The notes: generated by a model from the sequence alone, not told the origin. A stretch of 64,000 nt of DNA from Nostoc carneum NIES-2107 (GCA_002368155.1 AP018181.1:413486-477485), one strand, 5' to 3'; positions 36,256 to 47,436 are shown, numbered from the stretch's first letter. Numbers and translations: made by a program.

Positions 36256-36686
36256 CTTGGTGGTTTGACAAGGAGGATGCAGAACAATACTTGTCGGTTA
36301 AGGGCAAAAGGGGAAGGGGAAAAGGGGCAAGAAAAACCTTTAACCCTTATCCTTTAACCTTTTCCCCAAACTAAATTCCGAGTTGAAAATCCTTAACCGA
36401 GCAGTATTGGGATGCAGAAGGGTTTCGCCGTATGAACGGTGCTTGCAATTGGGAGGAGTTTGAACTCCTCCCAATGGGCAATTCCAGAAATTAAATTATC
36501 TAGTTTTCAGAGCGAAAGCCATACATAGTATTCTTCCTCCTCTGCATCCTCTGCGCCCCCTGCTCTCCCTACTTAAGGGATTGATTATTTTTTATTTGGA
36601 AGTTCCCTGTATTGATGGTTGTGCAAACCTGTAAAAACAAAGACTAGTATTATTTTTGACTGCAAGTTATCCAAGCCACAGGGAAA
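36256..36686. other. intergenic region with a mobile inverted-repeat element
   Basis: It contains the element at 36286-36408 and two short inverted segments near 36445-36475 (ttgggaggag and ctcctcccaa, forming a hairpin over tttgaa). No gene is apparent. Confidence 0.6.
36286..36408. repeat. inverted-repeat element, copy 2 (copy 1 at 12479-12614)
   Basis: The ends aatacttgtcggttaagg and ccttaaccgagcagtatt match, in reverse order, those at 12479-12614, and the inner shoulder aaattccgagttg equals the complement of that copy's. The element lies 31 bases after a stop codon. Confidence 0.75.
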
Positions 36687-37211
36687 TTATTTAAATGGCC
36701 ACCAAGAAGGTTTGGTATCCGTATAAATACGGCTAATAGTCCGCACATCAGGAGCTTGTACTTGCTTAAAATCATTACCTAAAATGGCGTACAGAGCTTG
36801 AGAGGGGTTATCTGTAGGTTGGAAAGTAAATAAAACCTGGGCACTATAGTGATCGCAACCAACACCTCTACGGGCTACGGCACACACGGTAGATTGACCA
36901 TTGAGCTTGTCAGTTGTCAAATATTGAGAAGTGCCTTTGTCATAAACAGCCTGTAAATTTGTAGCTGCATTCTGACAGGTTTTTAGAGCATCTTCGTCAG
37001 AGAAATATTGGGGGAGAAATTTAAAAAGAGTGTGTTCTTTAGTGTTGTTTTCTTGAAGTAAAGTAACAACTACCGTGGGAGTACTAGCATCATTCCGACA
37101 GCTAACTTCTACTGTGCTAGTAGCTGTACTGGGTGCAGAGAGCGCCGCTACTGCTCCTAAAGCCCAAAGCGGAACTGTTCCCATTGTCAACCAAGAGTGG
37201 TTTTTACCCAT
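36687..37211 (-). CDS. COP23 family exported protein
   Basis: The start is ATG 37211 (MGKNHSW), preceded by aaggaag. The signal peptide runs to about residue 32 (ALGAVAALSAPSTATS). The mature part has four cysteines and the feel of the COP23 family (circadian oscillating protein, PF14218): VEVSCRNDASTPTVVVTL, ALKTCQNAATNLQAVY, STVCAVARRGVGCDHYSAQVLF, then a final aromatic W-W-P-F. The family was named from a membrane protein with circadian abundance in unicellular cyanobacteria; its function is unknown. It is divergent from the TpsA gene. Confidence 0.82.
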   Translation of the reverse strand: MGKNHSWLTMGTVPLWALGAVAALSAPSTATSTVEVSCRNDASTPTVVVTLLQENNTKEHTLFKFLPQYFSDEDALKTCQNAATNLQAVYDKGTSQYLTTDKLNGQSTVCAVARRGVGCDHYSAQVLFTFQPTDNPSQALYAILGNDFKQVQAPDVRTISRIYTDTKPSWWPFK

Positions 37212-37364
37212 TTTTACTGACTTCCTTTCTTGACCGAAAATTACAGTTGCATATAGACTCAATATTATTATTTTTTTAGTTGAATTTACTGAAATTCAAC
37301 CTAAAAAAAGCTTTAAGTAAATTTTAAGTAAAGTTTACGTGGGGTTTATTCTCCCCTGTAGAAA

Positions 37365-40300
37365 ATGAAACAAGTTCCTCGCCAAATTCTGATTACCTGT
37401 AGTGTTTATCTATGCTGTGTATTTGCTGCTTACTCTGCCTCTGCACAAATTTCTTCAGATAGCAGCGTTGGTACCCAGGTGAATATTTCTGGTTCTGCTA
37501 GCAACATCTATGAAATTACCGGAGGTTCGCAAGTAGGTAGCAACCTTTTCCATAGTTTTCGAGAATTTTCTGTACCCACGGGCGGCGAGGCTTTTTTCAA
37601 TAACAACACAAATTTAAATAACATTACTAATATCATTAACCGCGTAACAGGCGGTTCAATTTCTAATATTGATGGTTTAATCAGAGAAAATTATGGTGCA
37701 AATTTTATTCTGATTAATCCTAGCGGCATTAATTTTGGTAGCACAGCACGATTGGATATTGGTGGTTCTTTTTTGGCAAGTACGGCGGAAAGTGTCAAAT
37801 TTGCTGATGGTGCAGAATTTAGTGCGAGAAATATTGCCACTCCTCCGTTACTAACCATTAGCGTACCAGTAGGTTTGCAATTTGGGCAAAATCCCACAGC
37901 AATTAGGATTCAAGGTCAAGGAAATAATATTACTCTACCTGGCATCTTCTCACCAGTAAGTCGAGGGATTAGCAACGGCTTGGAAGTCAAACCTGGTAGG
38001 ACTTTGGCTTTGGTGGGAGGAGGAATTACTTCTGAGGGGGGGACTTTAACAGCCGAGGGTGGACGCATTGATTTAGGTAGCGTTGCAGGCGGTCTAGTCA
38101 GTCTCAATCCTAATTCCCAAGGCTGGAGTTTGGGATATGAAGGGGTGAGTAATTTTGGGGATATTTCTTTATCTCAGAAAGCATTAGCTGATACTAGTGG
38201 AACAGGTAGTGGCTCGATTCAGCTACAAGGGCGCAACATTGACATCCGGGATGGTTCACTGGCGTTAATTCAAACTCAAGGCGCAGAATCAGCAGGTAAC
38301 ATTAATGTGAAAGCTACCGATACAGTGACATTGGTGGGTACTACACCTGATGGGCAACTTTCTAGCCACTTATTAACAGAAACTTTAGGTGCAGGAAAAA
38401 GCGGAGATATCAATGTTGTCGCTCCCCGCGTACTTGTCCAAGATGGAGCTGCGATCGCAGCCTTTACTTATACGGGCGCAGCTGGTGGCAATGTAAATAT
38501 TAATGCCGCTCAATCTGTGCAGGTAATTGGCTCATCGCCTGTTAACCCCAACTCTTTCACTAATATTACGGCGGCAACTTTTGGGGCTGGTAATGCAGGT
38601 AGTCTCAACATATCCACAGCAACGTTGAGCGCATTTTCTGGTGGCACGATCGCATCCCTCACAGCTGGTGGTGATGGTGCTGGTGGTAATGTCAATATCA
38701 ATGCCACTAAGTTGGTGGAATTAATTGGTGTCGCACCAGCAGTTTTTACTCCCAGCGCCATCTCATCTGCCACTAGTGGCAAGGGCAAAGCTGGCAGCGT
38801 TGCCATTAATACTCAGCGTGTAGTTATCAAAGATGGCGGCAGAGTCGATGCTTCCACCCTGGAAAGCGGCCCTGCCGGCAGCATTACTATTAATGCCACA
38901 GAGTCAGTAGACGTGAGTGGTACCGTTCCCGGCTCGATCAATCCCAGTTTAATTATCTCCGCTGCGAATATCATCGATCCAGCTTTGCAACAGTTATTAG
39001 GGGTACCGGCTGTACCCAGTGGGTCATCGGGGGACGTAACCATTAACACGGGAAGATTCACTGTGACAAATGGGGCGCAAGCGACTGTGAGGAATGATGG
39101 CCCGGGGGATGCAGGCACCCTCAGAGTAAATGCTGACTCGATTTTGCTGAATAATCAAGGTGGCATTACGGCGGTAACTACTGGGGGTAAAGGTGGCACC
39201 ATTGATTTAAAAGTCAAAGATACCTTAGAGGTGTCTGGTAGCAGCCAGATATCTAGCGACAATTTAGGTGCAGGAGCTGCGGGAAACTTAACGATTGATA
39301 CAGGTAAATTAAAAATGAGCGATCGCTCGTTTTTCTCTGCACTTACCTATGGTGAAGGTAAAGGCGGAGACCTTAATATCCGCGCTGCTGACTCCATCGA
39401 CATAGTAGGTACTGGATTTGCTGAGTTCCAAGGAACTTTTCAAGTGGGAGCTATATTAGGAACGCTGAAACCCACCGACAGAGGCACTGGCATATTTATT
39501 GGCTCTGTGGGTGCAGGTACTTCTGGTAACCTCAATTTGGAAACTCGCTCGCTCAAGATGCAGAATGGCGGCATTATCTTCAGTCCCACATTCACCTCAG
39601 GAATAGGAGGAACCGTCAATATCCGCGCCAGCGATATTGTAGATGTGAACGGTTCTGCTATTCAAACTGGAAATGTCCGCGGTAGTACTGGTACAGCCAG
39701 CGACATCATCATTGATACCAAGCAGTTAAGATTGCAAGATGGCGGTACAATTGTCAGTCCTACCTTAGGCAATGGTGCAGGTGGGGATGTATTGATCAAA
39801 GCCAGTGATTCTGTGCAAATAGAGAGAACGCCACCCGGTGCGGCATTGTTAACAGGTATCTACACTAACACTACCTTTGGTACAGGCCAGGGCGGCGATT
39901 TGCGAATTGATACAGGCAAACTATTTGTCCAAGATGGGGTAATTGGGAGTAATACAGGCAGTTCCTTGCCATTTGGCGTGATTCCCTTTGGTGGCACTGG
40001 GGGTAATGTTATCGTTAATGCCACTGACTCTGTAGAAATTGCGGGGATTTTACCTGATGCGAGATTTCCTAGCGGTTTGGGGACTACAGGTTTTAGCGCC
40101 TCTCGCTCCGGCGACTTAACGATTTCTACCAAGAAACTGATTTTGCGCGATGGGGCAGATGCATCAACCGCTACCTTGGGTGCAGGGACAGGGGGAACCT
40201 TAACTGTCAACGCCTCAGAGTCAATTGAACTTAGCGGTACCAAAGTCGGCGATTTAGTGCTTGGGGGTATCTCAGCGGCGGCGGGACGGGCTAACTTGCC

Positions 40301-41126
40301 CGAACTGCCAGCGACAGGTGCGTCTGGTGATGTCAGGATATCTACCGGAAAACTGATTGTCAGAGATGGTGCCAAAATTGACGTACAAAGTTTAGGGCCA
40401 GGAAATGCAGGTAATATGCAGGTTGTCGCTAACTCCATCTTTTTAGATAATCAAGGCACTATATCTGCAACCACTACATCTGGTGAAGGTGGCAACATCA
40501 ACCTACAAACTAGAACTTTGCTGATGCGCCATAACAGCCAGATATCTGCTACCGCAGGTGGCAGTGGTAACGGCGGTAACATCACCATTACTGGTTTTAG
40601 TCCGGCTAACTTCGTGGCGCTATTAGAAGGTAGTAAAATTACCGCCGATGCTTTCCAGGGTAGGGGAGGCAACATCAGCATTAACACCAGAGGGTTATTT
40701 ACCTGTCCAGAATGCCAGATTAGTGCCAGTTCTGCACTGGGGGTAGCTGGCGAAATCACAATTATTACACCAGAAGCAGAAAGTAACTTTGAAATTGTGG
40801 ATATTCCCCAAGAAGTAGCGCAACCAGAACAGGTGGTAGCACAAGCTTGTCGAGCCACAGCCAGACAAGCGCGGAGTGAATTTACTATTACCGGACGTGG
40901 CGGATTACCACCCCGTCCCAGTGAAGCCCTCAGTAGTGCAGCTTTAGTCAGTTTTGAGCCTGCTGTTCCTAGCGCCGCTACAGAGGTAAATCGTACCGCC
41001 CATCTGCCAGAGCCAGCACGCGGTTGGTATGTCAATAATCAAGGCGTATTAGTTCTCGCCAGCCAAGCACCATCTGCTAGTCCCTATAGTTCTGGATTAC
41101 CTTCATCTAACTGCCATGCGAATTAA
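37365..41126 (+). CDS. TpsA exoprotein with filamentous haemagglutinin N-terminal domain
   Basis: A 1253-residue secreted protein. A signal peptide (1-28, ending SASAQ) is followed by the TPS/haemagglutinin activity domain (29-170): ITGGSQVGSNLFHSFREFSV, INRVTGG, FILINPSGINFG. The rest is a long right-handed beta-helix of repeats with G-G-N-I/V-N-I and S-I-x-V/I-S-G turns, rich in Gly, Ser, Thr and Asn. Near the end a CxxC (TCPECQ) and a further cysteine (QACRATARQA) could close the helix. The protein is exported through the partner TpsB encoded next and is likely to be surface-bound or released as adhesin or inhibitor. No toxin domain is visible at its C-terminus. Confidence 0.9.
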   Translation: MKQVPRQILITCSVYLCCVFAAYSASAQISSDSSVGTQVNISGSASNIYEITGGSQVGSNLFHSFREFSVPTGGEAFFNNNTNLNNITNIINRVTGGSISNIDGLIRENYGANFILINPSGINFGSTARLDIGGSFLASTAESVKFADGAEFSARNIATPPLLTISVPVGLQFGQNPTAIRIQGQGNNITLPGIFSPVSRGISNGLEVKPGRTLALVGGGITSEGGTLTAEGGRIDLGSVAGGLVSLNPNSQGWSLGYEGVSNFGDISLSQKALADTSGTGSGSIQLQGRNIDIRDGSLALIQTQGAESAGNINVKATDTVTLVGTTPDGQLSSHLLTETLGAGKSGDINVVAPRVLVQDGAAIAAFTYTGAAGGNVNINAAQSVQVIGSSPVNPNSFTNITAATFGAGNAGSLNISTATLSAFSGGTIASLTAGGDGAGGNVNINATKLVELIGVAPAVFTPSAISSATSGKGKAGSVAINTQRVVIKDGGRVDASTLESGPAGSITINATESVDVSGTVPGSINPSLIISAANIIDPALQQLLGVPAVPSGSSGDVTINTGRFTVTNGAQATVRNDGPGDAGTLRVNADSILLNNQGGITAVTTGGKGGTIDLKVKDTLEVSGSSQISSDNLGAGAAGNLTIDTGKLKMSDRSFFSALTYGEGKGGDLNIRAADSIDIVGTGFAEFQGTFQVGAILGTLKPTDRGTGIFIGSVGAGTSGNLNLETRSLKMQNGGIIFSPTFTSGIGGTVNIRASDIVDVNGSAIQTGNVRGSTGTASDIIIDTKQLRLQDGGTIVSPTLGNGAGGDVLIKASDSVQIERTPPGAALLTGIYTNTTFGTGQGGDLRIDTGKLFVQDGVIGSNTGSSLPFGVIPFGGTGGNVIVNATDSVEIAGILPDARFPSGLGTTGFSASRSGDLTISTKKLILRDGADASTATLGAGTGGTLTVNASESIELSGTKVGDLVLGGISAAAGRANLPELPATGASGDVRISTGKLIVRDGAKIDVQSLGPGNAGNMQVVANSIFLDNQGTISATTTSGEGGNINLQTRTLLMRHNSQISATAGGSGNGGNITITGFSPANFVALLEGSKITADAFQGRGGNISINTRGLFTCPECQISASSALGVAGEITIITPEAESNFEIVDIPQEVAQPEQVVAQACRATARQARSEFTITGRGGLPPRPSEALSSAALVSFEPAVPSAATEVNRTAHLPEPARGWYVNNQGVLVLASQAPSASPYSSGLPSSNCHAN

Positions 41127-43140
41127 AGAAATAGGGGGAAAAGGGAAAGGGAGAAAGGGGAAAGGGATTGAATTACCGATATTGTTTCCATTGATCTCAG
41201 GTGGTGCGCCATATGGGGAAGAAATAGGGGGAAAAGGGAAAGGGAGAAAGGGGAAAGGGATTGAATTACCGATATTGTTTCCATTGATCTCAGGTGGTGC
41301 GCCATATGGGGAAGAAATAGGGGGAAAAGGGAAAAGGAGAAAAGGGAAAGGGATTGAATTACCGATGTTGTTTCCATTGATCTCAGGTGGTGTGCGATTG
41401 AATCCGAGTGTGAGGAGACCGAAATTTTCTTGGTCTCCGTATCTTTCTTTGATGGTGCTGGTGACTTTACTGCATCAGACAACCTCTGTTAAGGGACAAA
41501 CAATTAATCCTGTAACACCGCAGCCGCCAGAACTACCACCACCTCAACCTCTACCACCAACACCTGCACCGATTCAAATACCACCCACAGCGCCGCCATC
41601 ACCCGATGAAGTGCGTGATATTCCTGGGAATATCACAGTGAAGCAGTTTGAGTTTGTGGGCAATACAGCATTTAGCCAAGCAGAATTAAATCAGGCGATC
41701 GCAGATTTTACCAATAAACCCATCGCCTTTGCCCAACTCCTACAAGCGGCGAATCAAATTACCCAACTATATGTCCAAAAGGGTTACATTACCTCTGGTG
41801 CTTACATCCCCAGTCAAGAATTCCGTTCTGGAATCATCAAAATTCAGGTGGTGGAAGGCAGTTTAGAAGATATTCAAGTTAACGTCACTAAAGGACGGTT
41901 GAACCCAGATTATATTCGCAGTCGAATTGCTTTAGGCACAAACAAACCGCTGAATATCAATCAGTTACAGGAAGCTTTGCAAATATTGCAACTCAATCCT
42001 TTAATTGAGAGTTTAGATGCCGAATTAACTGCTGGTACTAGGCCGGGTGTGAATTCTTTGGCGGTAAATGTCAAGGGTGCCAGAACTTTTAATGCCCAAG
42101 TTAACCTCAATAATAATCGCAACCCCAGCGTCGGCAGTTTTGAGCGTGGTATTACTTTATCAGAAGCCAACCTGCTGGGAATAGGAGATAAGTTGAGTGT
42201 TTCCTATAGCAATACAGATGGTAGTAATCAATATGAAGGTGGCTATACTGTACCTATCAATGCTCGCAATGGCACGATTGGCTTTAACTACCGCATCACA
42301 GACAATCGCATCGTGGAACCGCCATTCAATGATTTGGATATTGAAGTCAATTCGCGGGAATTTGAACTAACTTATCGTCAACCCGTCATCCAAAGGGCGA
42401 CACCAGAATTTAGTCAAGAACTGACACTTAGTTTCTCAGCCGCCAGACGGGAAAGTGTTTCTTCGATTCAAGGTGTAAAATTTCCCTTATTTCCTGGCGC
42501 TAACGATCAAGGAGAAACGCGAATCAGCGAATTGAGTTTTGCTCAAGAATGGTTACAACGCAGCCGTAAAGAAGTATTAGCCGCGCGTTCCGAGTTTAAC
42601 GTCGGGATTGGGGCTTTTGATGCCACGATTAATAACAATGAACCAGATAGTAGATATTTCCTCTGGCGGGGACAGCTGATATATTTACGCCTCCTCGGTA
42701 CACCTTCAACCCAAGGTGCGATCGCACCTACATTATTGTTGCGTTCTAATGTGCAATTAGCAACTGAATCGCTGCTTTCCATTGAACAATTTAGCTTAGG
42801 TGGACAAGGAACAGTGCGCGGTTATCGCCAAGATACCTTACTCAGCGATAACGGCATTTTCGCATCTGCCGAATTGCGTTTACCCGTCGCCCGTTTCCCA
42901 GAAGTCCAAGGAACTTTGCAAGTAGCCCCATTTATCGATGTCGGTACTGTATGGAATACAGGCAGAGAAAACCCCAGCCCCAACACACTCGCAGGCTTAG
43001 GATTAGGCTTACTCTGGCAAATGGGCGATCAATTCACAGCCCGCCTCGATTGGGGCATTCCTTTAGTGAGTATTGATACCGACAAGCGCACATGGCAAGA
43101 CAATGGGTTGTATTTTCAATTGGAGTATAAAGCGTTTTAA
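41116..43140 (+). CDS. TpsB outer-membrane transporter (ShlB/FhaC family)
   Basis: It secretes the TpsA protein. After a Pro-rich stretch (PQPPELPPPQPLPPTPAP, about 138-165), a POTRA domain begins at about 176 (KQFEFVGNTAFSQAELNQAI), a second at about 255, and a 16-strand-type barrel fills the C-terminal 380 residues with FSLGGQGTVRGYRQD and the final aromatic residue F. The gene begins at an ATG inside the TpsA stop region (11-base overlap). The first 90 residues, however, are three copies of a 31-residue unit (IGGKGKGRKGKGIELP) encoded by G/A-rich repeats; the real signal peptide looks to be at about 104-128 (FSWSPYLSLMVLVTLLH). ATG 41365-41367 or GTG 41392-41394 may be the true start. Confidence 0.88.
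   Translation: MRIKEIGGKGKGRKGKGIELPILFPLISGGAPYGEEIGGKGKGRKGKGIELPILFPLISGGAPYGEEIGGKGKRRKGKGIELPMLFPLISGGVRLNPSVRRPKFSWSPYLSLMVLVTLLHQTTSVKGQTINPVTPQPPELPPPQPLPPTPAPIQIPPTAPPSPDEVRDIPGNITVKQFEFVGNTAFSQAELNQAIADFTNKPIAFAQLLQAANQITQLYVQKGYITSGAYIPSQEFRSGIIKIQVVEGSLEDIQVNVTKGRLNPDYIRSRIALGTNKPLNINQLQEALQILQLNPLIESLDAELTAGTRPGVNSLAVNVKGARTFNAQVNLNNNRNPSVGSFERGITLSEANLLGIGDKLSVSYSNTDGSNQYEGGYTVPINARNGTIGFNYRITDNRIVEPPFNDLDIEVNSREFELTYRQPVIQRATPEFSQELTLSFSAARRESVSSIQGVKFPLFPGANDQGETRISELSFAQEWLQRSRKEVLAARSEFNVGIGAFDATINNNEPDSRYFLWRGQLIYLRLLGTPSTQGAIAPTLLLRSNVQLATESLLSIEQFSLGGQGTVRGYRQDTLLSDNGIFASAELRLPVARFPEVQGTLQVAPFIDVGTVWNTGRENPSPNTLAGLGLGLLWQMGDQFTARLDWGIPLVSIDTDKRTWQDNGLYFQLEYKAF
41128..41394 (+). 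repeat. 93-bp direct repeats at the 5' end of the TpsB frame
   Basis: Copies begin at 41128, 41221 and 41314 (the last one shorter). Each has a purine-rich heptamer-like run followed by attgaattaccgatattg and ggtgcgccatatgggg. The unit length is 31 codons, which keeps the frame open. Copies 1 and 2 appear identical. Confidence 0.9.
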
Positions 43141-43292
43141 AGGGTAATGGGTAATGGGTAATGGGTAATGGGTAATTGGTAATTGGTAATGGAAAAAACA
43201 TCAAATGACAAATAACAAATAACAAATGACAAATGACAAATGACAAATGACAAATGACAAATGACAAATGACAAATGACAAATAACAAAACT
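43141..43292. repeat. heptamer repeat cluster upstream of the CHAT-TPR gene
   Basis: GGGTAAT units (43141-43190) are followed by CAAATGA/CAAATAA units (43203-43290). The array ends in the coding start region of the next gene. Confidence 0.85.
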
Positions 43293-46055
43293 ATGCTTTA
43301 TAAAAAATACCGTCGTTTATTAGTTTTTATACTTTCGGCTTTATTGGGACTTTTATCTAGTTTGAGTATTCCCGCTTTGTCAAATTCTGGTAGTCAACAA
43401 CTTAGGAACTTACAAGAACTAGAAAAATTACCCGTTACCCAGTCCCCAGTCCCCAGTCCCCAGTCCCCCAATTCCTCCGCCCTAGACCTAGCTCGCGAAG
43501 GCCAGCAACGCTACAATGCGGGACAATTAGAAGCAGCAGCGAAGTTATGGCAAAGGGCGGCTGAGGCTTATCAAAAAGCGGGCGATCGCGAGGGGATGAG
43601 TAAGAGTCTGATCAATAAATCTCAGGCTTTGCAAGATTTGGGGCTTTATCCCACTGCTTGTAAGACTGTATTGCAAGCTTTAGCGATTAAAAACCCAGAT
43701 TGTAATCCTAGTCAAATTGAAGAAGTTCAAAAAACCTTTGCTCAACAACAAGGTTCTTTGTCTCTCACTCAAGGAATTGGTTTACATAGCCTGGGTGATA
43801 TTCTTCGCAAGCAGGGATTATTACAACAGTCGCAAGAAATTTTGCAGTTGAGTTTGTCTGCAATGGGAGAATCACCTGCAAAAAGTGGGGTGCTGCTGAG
43901 TTTAGGAAACACTCAACGCCTGTTAGGAAACCAAAGCCGCGATCGCTGGGATTATGACGCAGTTACGGAAATTATCGATCGCAAATCTCTGGCGGATGCA
44001 CTAGCACCTTACCAGCAAGCTTTTAACTACTATAGCCAAGGGGCAAAATTAGCATCAGCACCAGCAATTCCTAAAATTCAGGCTCAATTAAATCACTTTC
44101 AACTATTACTAGATATTCAAAAATGGTGGGGCGAACAAACGCAACGCCGCATCGCTTCTTGGACGAGATTTAATGAAGCTGATTTGATTCAACGGGCGCA
44201 AGATTTTCTCTCGCAGTTGCAGTCACAGTTAAATCAAGATGCACAAGCTTTGCAAGGTGAGATTGCATCGCAGTTGGGTAATCTTTCTCCTAGTCGTGCT
44301 GCAATTTATGCTCAAATTAACTTTGCCGAATCTTTGATGCAAAGCGAACAATTAGACAAAGTTGAACCGGTATTAAGTACTGCACTACAACAAGCGCGTA
44401 ATCTCCAGGATAGACAAGCAGAGAGTTATGCTTTAGGCTACTTAGGTAAACTGTATCAAAAGCAAGGAAAACTCAGCCAAGCGACGACACTGACCCAGCA
44501 AGCGCTGATGTTAGCCCAAGAACAAAATATTAACGGTGATGCGCGGGAAGTTACTTATCTTTGGCAATCGCAGTTAGGGAGATTATTACGCAGCCAAGGA
44601 GATTCCAAAGGTGCGATCGCAGCTTACACCGCCGCTTTTAGTACTTTGCAATCTCTGCGTAGCGATTTAAATGCTAACAACCAAGATGTGCAGTTTGACT
44701 TTATCCAAGAAGTCAAACCTGTTTATGTAGAATTAGTAGATTTGCTTTTGCAATCTAATCTCAGCGCTGAAGAATTAAATTCCCTCATCGTCTCCAATGC
44801 AGGTCTTAAAGAGCAAAAATCAACCACTAAACAACCCCAAGAACGTTTAGAATTAGCCCGCAGAGTTATAGAATCTTTGCAACTAGCAGAACTCGATAAC
44901 TTCTTTCAAGACCCTTGTTCCGAAACTACAAATGTTGCTGTCAAAATTGATAATATTGACCCCCACGCAGCTGTTATTTATCCTATAGTTTTGCCAGACC
45001 GATTGGAAGTAATCGCTTCGCTGCCGGGTAAATCTTTGCAAGAAGTAAAAATTCCCATCAGCGAACAAAAAGTCAATGAAACTCTTGATAGACTTTACGA
45101 TAATTTAGATAACGCCAGTATCAATACTTCGGCGCGCAATATTGTCTTTACTTCTAACCCCGACCCCAAAGAATTCCAAGATAATCTGCAGGCATTATTA
45201 CCGATATTTGGCGAAGTTTATAACTGGCTCATTAAACCTTTTGAAGCAGAATTAGACAGTAACCAAATTCAAACTTTAGTATTTGTCTTAAATGGTAGAT
45301 TGCAGCGAGTACCAATAGCTGCTCTTTACAACGGACAAAATTATTTAATTGAGAAATACAGTGTAGCGTTGGTTCCTAGTTTGCAATTAATTAACCCGAA
45401 ACAATTGCAAAGAAGACCACTAAAAGTATTAGCAGCAGGAGTGAGCGAACAACTGAAAGTCCAAGGAGAATATTTTGCTGCATTGGTGAATGTTCCCAAG
45501 GAATTAGACCAAATTAAACAAACATTTCCTAGTTCTAAAAAACTGCTAAACCAAGAATTCACCGCCAAAACTATTCAAAAGCAATTGCAAGCAAATTTCC
45601 CTGTAGTTCATTTAGCAACTCATGGTTTGTTTAGTTCTAATCCCCAACGAAATTTTATTATTACAGGGGATGCCAAAAGTATCAGTATTAATGAGTTAAG
45701 TACCTTGTTGCGGGGACAAGATAGAGCAGTGGAATTACTCGTACTGAGTGCTTGTGAAACTGCAACTGGCGATGAACGAGCAGTTTTAGGTTTAGCGGGA
45801 ATGGCGGTGCGTTCTGGGGCCCGTAGTACACTAGCAACTCTATGGCCTGTAGGCGATGCTTCCACTACCAAACTCATGGGTCAATTTTACCAAGACCTCA
45901 AGCAACCAGGAGTAAAACAAGCAGACGCACTCAGAAACGCCCAGCGATCGCTGTTAGAATCTTTGAAGCAAAATCCACCGTTCCCTCAGTTAAAGAATTT
46001 ACCACCGCATCCTTATTATTGGGCACCTTACGTTTTGGTGGGGAATTGGCAGTAG
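43275..46055 (+). CDS. exported CHAT-domain protease with TPR repeats
   Basis: The 926-residue protein starts at an ATG within CAAATGA repeats; ATG 43293 (MLYKKYRRLLVFIL) is an equally good start and opens a signal peptide. A short-repeat insert follows ([12 protein letters not shown]). Residues 70-520 are TPR units (GQQRYNAGQLEAAAKLWQRA, GKLYQKQGKLSQATTLTQQA). Residues 590-926 are the CHAT domain, with H783 in LATHGLF and C827 in LSACETATGDE, the caspase-like dyad, and ending HPYYWAPYVLVGNW. This domain layout next to two-partner secretion genes is recurrent in cyanobacteria. The protein is probably periplasmic and might process the secreted TpsA protein. Enzyme activity is inferred from motifs. 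Confidence 0.9.
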   Translation: MTNNKTMLYKKYRRLLVFILSALLGLLSSLSIPALSNSGSQQLRNLQELEKLPVTQSPVPSPQSPNSSALDLAREGQQRYNAGQLEAAAKLWQRAAEAYQKAGDREGMSKSLINKSQALQDLGLYPTACKTVLQALAIKNPDCNPSQIEEVQKTFAQQQGSLSLTQGIGLHSLGDILRKQGLLQQSQEILQLSLSAMGESPAKSGVLLSLGNTQRLLGNQSRDRWDYDAVTEIIDRKSLADALAPYQQAFNYYSQGAKLASAPAIPKIQAQLNHFQLLLDIQKWWGEQTQRRIASWTRFNEADLIQRAQDFLSQLQSQLNQDAQALQGEIASQLGNLSPSRAAIYAQINFAESLMQSEQLDKVEPVLSTALQQARNLQDRQAESYALGYLGKLYQKQGKLSQATTLTQQALMLAQEQNINGDAREVTYLWQSQLGRLLRSQGDSKGAIAAYTAAFSTLQSLRSDLNANNQDVQFDFIQEVKPVYVELVDLLLQSNLSAEELNSLIVSNAGLKEQKSTTKQPQERLELARRVIESLQLAELDNFFQDPCSETTNVAVKIDNIDPHAAVIYPIVLPDRLEVIASLPGKSLQEVKIPISEQKVNETLDRLYDNLDNASINTSARNIVFTSNPDPKEFQDNLQALLPIFGEVYNWLIKPFEAELDSNQIQTLVFVLNGRLQRVPIAALYNGQNYLIEKYSVALVPSLQLINPKQLQRRPLKVLAAGVSEQLKVQGEYFAALVNVPKELDQIKQTFPSSKKLLNQEFTAKTIQKQLQANFPVVHLATHGLFSSNPQRNFIITGDAKSISINELSTLLRGQDRAVELLVLSACETATGDERAVLGLAGMAVRSGARSTLATLWPVGDASTTKLMGQFYQDLKQPGVKQADALRNAQRSLLESLKQNPPFPQLKNLPPHPYYWAPYVLVGNWQ

Positions 46056-47108
<1,053 letters not shown>

Positions 47109-47436
47109 TGCGTTACGCTACCGCTAACGCATCCTACTGGCGTGGCAAGGCTCAAATGTGGCAATATAATTTTCTTGTGGGGTGGACATCTTGTCCGCCC
47201 AGGACGGGCAAGATGCCCATCCCACAAGAGTTTGAATAATGCACTATTTTAGTCTAGACACGCTACTACCGTGAATTTCCCCATTACTCATTACCCATTA
47301 CTCATTACTCATTACTCATTACCCATTACCCATTACCCATTACCCATTCCCCATTTCCCATTCCCCCTTCCCCCTTCCCCTTAATCATTCCCATCGAGAA
47401 ATTCAATAATTTGCACAGATGAACTTTTGAGGAAAA
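47109..47436. other. intergenic repeats
   Basis: It holds a direct/inverted repeat pair (gatgcgttacgctaccgctaacgcatcct, quoted only in outline: gcgttacgct and agcgtaacgc-type arms), a hairpin (ttgtggggtgg ... ccatcccacaa over 47176-47227) and ATTACCC heptamers (47281-47345). No gene. Confidence 0.5.

Noticed and set aside
37691..41035. Long minus-strand frames within the TpsA gene (up to 194 codons)
   Set aside because: Shadow frames caused by the biased Gly/Asn/Thr codon pattern of the beta-helix; composition is P/L/S/A-rich without domains.
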